Of a stretch of DNA of 64,000 bases, positions 60,300 through 64,000 are shown in pieces. The notes beneath the pieces were generated by a model. The model searched no databases. It was not told where the DNA came from and saw only the letters and a list, made by a program, of their open reading frames with translations. The stretch is from Microvelia longipes (taxonomy: Eukaryota > Arthropoda > Insecta > Hemiptera > Veliidae), in the NCBI GenBank assembly GCA_018340805.1, contig JACMZG010001908.1:45554117-45618116 (forward strand), given 5' to 3'. How positions within the stretch are numbered: position 1 is the first letter of the stretch; every line of letters begins with the position of its first letter. The position numbers and the translations under genes are program-made.

Positions 60300-62015
60300 A
60301 TATGTTTGGCAACACACATACAAATACCTAGGTATGATTCTCACTCCAACTATGTCACTTCCTAAGCATTTCGATGAAAAAAGAGCAGCAGTTAAAATTA
60401 GCATGAACACAGTGTGGAAGAGTGTAATCAACAATCAGTATGTACCGTTCTAAGAAGCTCCTAATTTTTAATTTCGGTAATTTAGATCTTAAAATGGGTT
60501 ATGGTGCACAATGCTGGGGATATTTACCACAGGAAGAACTGGAGCTAGCCCAAAGAAAGTTTGTAAAACGAGTTCTGAGGTTACCACAAAACACTGCTTA
60601 TCACTTTCTACATAATGAAGTAGGTCTAACCCCTGTATACTTACACTCGATTAAGTAACACTTTGACTACGTGAAATGCTTAGAAATGCTGAACTAGACT
60701 ACCTAATTGTCATGGCTCTTAAACTTCTTCAAGAAAATATTGGCTGGAGTAAAGTATGGAGAGAGAGTTGTCTACACTAAACACACAACAATAAAGATAG
60801 ACTGGTCACATGTTAAACCCAGCTCTGGAAGAAACAACTTTATAAACTTATCCATGTCATGAGGGAGAACACTAAACTCGAATACAAGCAAGCAGCCAAC
60901 AACTCATCTAAACCTATCTACAAACATCTTATCTACGAGGAAAGCAAAAAGTATTTATTAGATAGTAATAATTTAGATTACATCAGTTTGGATAATGAGA
61001 ACTAGGGGCGAACTTTTAAATTTAAAAGATAAGCCTTGGAAAGATGAGATGAGAGACAATGCTCTTTATGCGATTCGGGAGAACATGAAAATTTATTTCA
61101 CTTCATAGGTTCTTGTGAAGCTATTAGGCCAGTTAGAGTAAAACACTTTCATAGGGAAATTGTAGAAACTCAAGAATATATTATTTACTAATGAGTGATT
61201 TTACAAAACTATATATGTTTTTAAAGAAGCGTTGTCTTATAGAACCAATAAAATGACTGTAATATAAATAATTGTAATTTTTTATATAAAAGCATCAACT
61301 TAATCTTATAACCTAGGTTATTTTTATTTATTTATCTATTTATTTTATTTTATTGATAAATATTGTCAGTATATCCAACAGTATTTTTTTACGAACTCTC
61401 ACTTTCACTTTGATGTCCTTCATTTTTTTGCAAACCAAAAATTAAAATATGCTTGTATCGTGTGGATGGACGTTTACTAAACTAAGTTATATGTAATTAT
61501 ATTTTTAGGAAGCATGCTATTATTTTTATTATACTTAAGTAAGTTATCCAGTAGTGATATTTTATTATATTTTATTATAATTGTTAAATTATTTACTAAG
61601 TCGCGAATTTGTTACACAAATTCGCAAGACAAAAATTACTTTTTGTCCCACATGCTGCATGGCTTACCTTCATATATATTTTATTATATATTTTTCTTCA
61701 TATTTTTTTTATTAAATGTTTTTTGCATGTTTAATATAAAACATTGTTATTTTAATTTAAGTATTAAAACCATTGCTAGCTTGTAGTTATTTTACTTTTT
61801 CTGTTAGAATGTATGATTTATATGTTTAGTGTTAATTGTTATACTTTGTTATATTAGTTTTTTTTTATATCTTTTTTAATAATGTAGTCTGACAACTACC
61901 TCCCAACTCACGGCTGAAAAGCCAATGTGAAATAATGCATGTTACTTTTTATGTAGACAAATGCTATATTTTATGTACACGCATTCTTAAATAAATAAAT
62001 AAAAAATAAATTGTT
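60300..62015 (+). mobile_element. 3' end of a non-LTR (LINE-type) retrotransposon, broken
   Basis: Through frameshifts the C-terminal part of a LINE polyprotein is readable: YKYLGMILTPTMSLPKHF (60320) after the RT palm, then LDLKMGYGAQCWGYLPQEEL and AQRKFVKRVLRLPQNTAYH (60493-60605), and a CSLCDSGEHENLFHFIGSC zinc site (61060-61116, C-x2-C-x9-H-x4-C) typical of the LINE C-terminus. The 3' UTR ends with CGGCTGAAAAGCC (61912-61924) and an (AAAT)n tail at 61989-62010. 5' truncated, as is usual. Confidence 0.8.
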
Positions 62016-62075
62016 TGGCAACAATGATGAAAAACATTTTATAGTTTGTACATCATACTGATGACACACACATAG

Positions 62076-62149
62076 TATATATATATACATATATATATAC
62101 ATAATATATATATATATATATATAATATATATAATATATATAATATATA

Positions 62150-62191
<42 letters not shown>

Positions 62192-62254
62192 TATTGTAAT
62201 ATATATATATAATAATATATATATTTATATTATATTATATAATATATATATATA

Positions 62255-62300
<46 letters not shown>

Positions 62301-62342
62301 AATATATACAATTAATTAATTCATTTATTTATATATAAAATA
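62076..62342. repeat. (TA)n-rich tract
   Basis: About 265 bp of TA with many TAATA interruptions. Confidence 0.95.
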
Positions 62343-62945
62343 TATATTTATGATTTATTAATGAGGGAACAAGTTCCGAGGTAAAATCCCGTAATGATTT
62401 ATTTATACTATTTTGGTTAGACAAATATTATTTGTTTTTTAATTCTCTCGTGTGCGTTTTTTTATTAAAACATCATGGTGACGGTAAAAATCACATTTCT
62501 CTTTCTTTTTAATGATATAAAGCGCCTACTTTAGCCCGAACAAAAAAATTGTTTGATATTACCTACTACTTTTTGTTTAATAAGTAACAAATACTAACTT
62601 ATTATCTTATTTAATTAATCTGTGGTCCATTAAATTTAAAAACGTGGCTATTATTTGCACTGTAGACTAGATATTATTTGTAGATAGTAAATGTGTACTA
62701 GATTTATTACTTCCAATAAATAGTCCTAATAATTCTTATCATATTTATGTAATGCAAGTTTTATGTTGGTAGAAATGAATATTTGATTTGTTTGTATCGT
62801 GTTATATTTCTCTTATCGTTGTGATCATTTCTCACAGAGGCCTTCCTGTCTCTGTAATAGATTTACATTTATATGATAAATGATAAAAACAACATAATTT
62901 ATTATTTTATATTTGAAACAACATTTTTTTTTATTGTTTGGCTTT
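62343..62945. other. Intergenic, no gene seen
   Basis: Only the weak repeat at 62480-62550 shared with 40210-40310 was noticed. Confidence 0.45.
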
Positions 62946-63145
62946 ATTACCTCGGAGCTTTTCCTCATCACATCAGATTCGCTACGCTCATCCCCTCGTC
63001 TTCGGACTCGCTTCGAACGTCCCCAAATATACAATTCGCCAAATTAATACTGCAACATTTAGGACTCGCTTCCTTTAGTGAATGCATCCTTTTCATTCTC
63101 AGCAGTCGCCTATACAGCAATGACAACGCTCAATGCAGCATAACT
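62946..63145 (-). repeat. 5S-rRNA-derived repeat, copy F (degenerate head)
   Basis: The body (complement of ACCTCGGAGCTTTTCCTCAT, CAGATTCGCTACGCTCAT, GTCTTCGGACTCGCTTCGA) is closely like copy E. The 5S-like head at 63085-63145 (TATGCTGCATTGAGCGTTGTC on the minus strand) is strongly degraded. The ORFs across it are not genes. Confidence 0.6.
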
Positions 63146-63710
63146 TTTTTGATTCAACAAAAATAATAGATATTCTTGTCGAAACTTAGTGTAATTATAA
63201 AACATAAATAATACTAAACAATATAAATACTTATAAATCATAATAAGTACTAAATAATTATAATAAACATACTTGTGCCAAATTTCAGATCAGTCGGATT
63301 GTTTTCAGATTATTTAACAATTTAAAAAAAAACGTACACATGTCATTAAACTAATGCTGATAATGAGATGAAACTTAGCACATGTGTTAGTCTTATACAC
63401 GGCTACATGCGTACCAAATTACAATCTAATCGCATTATGTTTTCGCGTTTTATGATTTTTCAGTTTTTGCAGTCATTATTGTGGGTTATAATGACGTCAT
63501 ACAAATATTTCCGAATAGAAAAATTACAGCGGTAGACTCTTATTTCTTTGTTATATCCTAAAAGAAGGGGGAAGCATCGCTTTACCAAAATTAGACGAAT
63601 CTTTTAGAAAAAATATTCCATAAAGAAATAGCTTTTGAGGTTGGGGTCATGGGTAAGATTAGGCGTGGATTCTTTGGATATATACACACACACGCATATA
63701 AATATAATAA

Positions 63711-63935
<225 letters not shown>

Positions 63936-64000
63936 TACTATTTATATTATTATACTATTTTTATTTCAAGTCTGTTATTATTTGCCAAGCGGCAATCCTA

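Overview
The window is a piece of an AT-rich animal nuclear genome, almost certainly an insect. Its genes have spliceosomal introns with GT-AG borders. The proteins read as insect orthologues (CLEC16A/ema, deoxyhypusine synthase, ATP synthase gamma, GNL2/Ns2). It also has insect-type promoter words (TATCGATA, CAGCTGAT, GGCAACACTG), Penelope-like, Copia, Ty3/Gypsy and non-LTR elements, tRNA- and 5S-derived SINEs, fold-back elements and long TA microsatellites. I cannot name the species. A 1000-N assembly gap lies at 48001-49000.

Layout. 79-3752: a decayed Penelope-like element (PLE) with two pseudo-LTRs, each carrying a hammerhead-ribozyme-like motif. 4495-11982 (minus): the first eight coding exons of ema (CLEC16A orthologue); the rest of the gene lies beyond the left edge and the PLE sits on that side, probably in an intron. 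12534-14949: a three-level nest of DNA transposons in the divergent interval between ema and DHPS. 15064-22086 (plus): a complete seven-exon deoxyhypusine synthase gene. 22931-23170: a 30-bp minisatellite. 23758-24630 (minus): ATP synthase gamma, uninterrupted. 25400-26305: a large fold-back element. 27339-27610: a solo PLE-type end with a second hammerhead-like motif. 27882-29636 (plus): GNL2/NGP-1 GTPase. 30658-31170 (plus): an unidentified 170-residue protein.

From about 31.2 kb to the right edge I find no convincing host gene. This part holds a Ty3/Gypsy pol relic (31690-32625, minus), a PLE fragment (32638-32835), a 5S-rRNA-derived repeat family in both orientations, fold-back elements, a degraded Copia element with identical LTR cores (42305-46613), the N gap, palindromes, tandem arrays, two kinds of tRNA-derived SINE, a 145-bp near-perfect palindrome (56424-56568), the 3' end of a non-LTR retrotransposon (60300-62015) and long TA tracts.

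The host genes are unrelated housekeeping functions: endosome maturation, eIF5A hypusination, F1-ATPase, and 60S ribosome assembly. They show no operon-like logic. The most unusual content is RNA-level and repeat-level: three families of hammerhead-like motif associated with PLE-type ends, a 5S-derived SINE family, and transposons inserted within 115 bp of the DHPS start codon.
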